The position numbers and the translations under genes were made by a program. This document shows positions 63,877 through 64,000 of a DNA stretch of 64,000 bases, one piece after another. Source of the DNA: Maribacter litoralis. Lineage in GTDB: Bacteria > Bacteroidota > Bacteroidia > Flavobacteriales > Flavobacteriaceae. The DNA lies in contig NZ_QCZD01000004.1 of NCBI RefSeq assembly GCF_003075045.1, positions 234,119-298,118 on the forward strand. The letters are read 5' to 3'. Each line of letters opens with the position of its first letter. Within the stretch, counting starts at the first letter, position 1. The notes beneath the pieces are model-generated. The model saw only the letters and a list, made by a program, of their open reading frames with translations, did not search any database and had not been told where the DNA came from.

Positions 63877-64000
63877 GTACTGTGTCAAAAAACAAGTTTT
63901 TTCTTTAATAATTTAGGAAACAGATTGATTTATCAAACTGTTATCCCGCGCAGCAAGGGCTTCATGCTTTTGCTGCTTTTTTATTTCAAATTCAGCATCA
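63877..64000 (-). mobile_element. Putative insertion-sequence end interrupting the attC-like repeat (partial, runs off the window)
   Basis: The repeat stops abruptly at CATAG, where a new sequence begins GTACTGTGTCAAAAAACA, of the type often found as an IS terminal repeat. On the minus strand a short C-terminal coding end follows (stop at 63913-63915). The family of the IS and target duplication cannot be determined from 124 bp. Confidence 0.45.
63913..64000 (-). CDS. Probable transposase or other protein, C-terminal end (partial)
   Basis: The minus-strand frame is open from the window edge to TAA at 63915-63913, encoding a 28-residue tail EFEIKKQQKHEALAARDNS followed by LINQSVS. It is adjacent to the IS-like end. 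No motif is long enough to name the family; a transposase is an inference from the position. Confidence 0.35.
   Translation of the reverse strand, partial: DAEFEIKKQQKHEALAARDNSLINQSVS

Noticed and set aside
1..64000. CRISPR array, tRNA or rRNA genes, phage genes, replication origin
   Set aside because: No regularly spaced direct repeats, no tRNA-like cloverleaf and no phage structural genes were recognised while reading both strands.

Overview
The window is a chromosomal segment from a member of the Bacteroidota, most likely a marine Flavobacteriaceae species (Maribacter/Zobellia-like lineages would fit; genus not determined). The basis is low GC, TANNTTTG-type -7 promoter boxes with almost no Shine-Dalgarno sequences, and typical flavobacterial families: regulator-propeller histidine kinase, VPS10/BNR secreted proteins, DUF3109, DUF3050, DUF4421, DUF1460, a HemC-HemD fusion and a TPR-LytS kinase with a LytTR regulator.

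Layout. 1-2 kb: end of a GMC oxidoreductase with its small Tat-exported partner and a Tat-exported TIM-barrel isomerase. 2-2.5 kb: two tiny related membrane peptides. 2.5-6.1 kb: class Ia ribonucleotide reductase (nrdB-nrdA). 6.6-11.9 kb: small secreted and membrane proteins, a LytTR/LytS-type two-component pair, DUF3109, MarC. 11.9-17.4 kb: housekeeping genes (S41 protease, dCMP deaminase, HupE-like, TerB-DnaJ protein, bacilliredoxin, PlsC, HD hydrolase). 17.5-28.8 kb: processive-type glycosyltransferase, radical SAM protein, a likely operon of histidine kinase, enoyl-CoA hydratase and secreted protein, a large propeller-sensor kinase, and an alpha/beta hydrolase. 29-36 kb: HemJ-like protein, an intergenic low-complexity repeat, and two tandem paralogous ~1040-residue BNR/VPS10 proteins. 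36.4-45.6 kb: hydrolase, MATE pump, DUF3050 plus ferrochelatase, MscS channel, AT-rich lipoprotein plus DUF1460 amidase, AraC regulator.

45.8-57.3 kb is a tetrapyrrole cluster: hemA, hemCD (fusion), hemE, hemF and hemB. With hemH and hemJ nearby, the window covers nearly the whole route from glutamyl-tRNA to protoheme (hemL is not here). The cluster contains what look like insertions: a four-helix-bundle gene framed by inverted repeats between hemCD and hemE, a GNAT gene, a DUF4421 gene, a PhzF gene and an unusual SF2 helicase with a hydrophobic segment.

Two accessory loci follow. At 57.3-58.8 kb is an AT-rich two-gene unit: a stand-alone proteasome/HslV-like Ntn-hydrolase candidate (Thr directly after the initiator Met, Asp17 and Lys36 in plausible positions) with a 61-residue companion. 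At 62.2-63.9 kb is a compact CBASS anti-phage operon: a CD-NTase followed 1 bp later by a two-TM beta-barrel effector of the Cap15 type. The operon is bracketed by GTTAGGCAAC/GTTGCCTAAC inverted boundaries and a long attC-like palindrome that appears interrupted by the end of an insertion sequence at the right edge. This cassette-like CBASS and the Ntn-hydrolase pair are the most interesting parts of the window.
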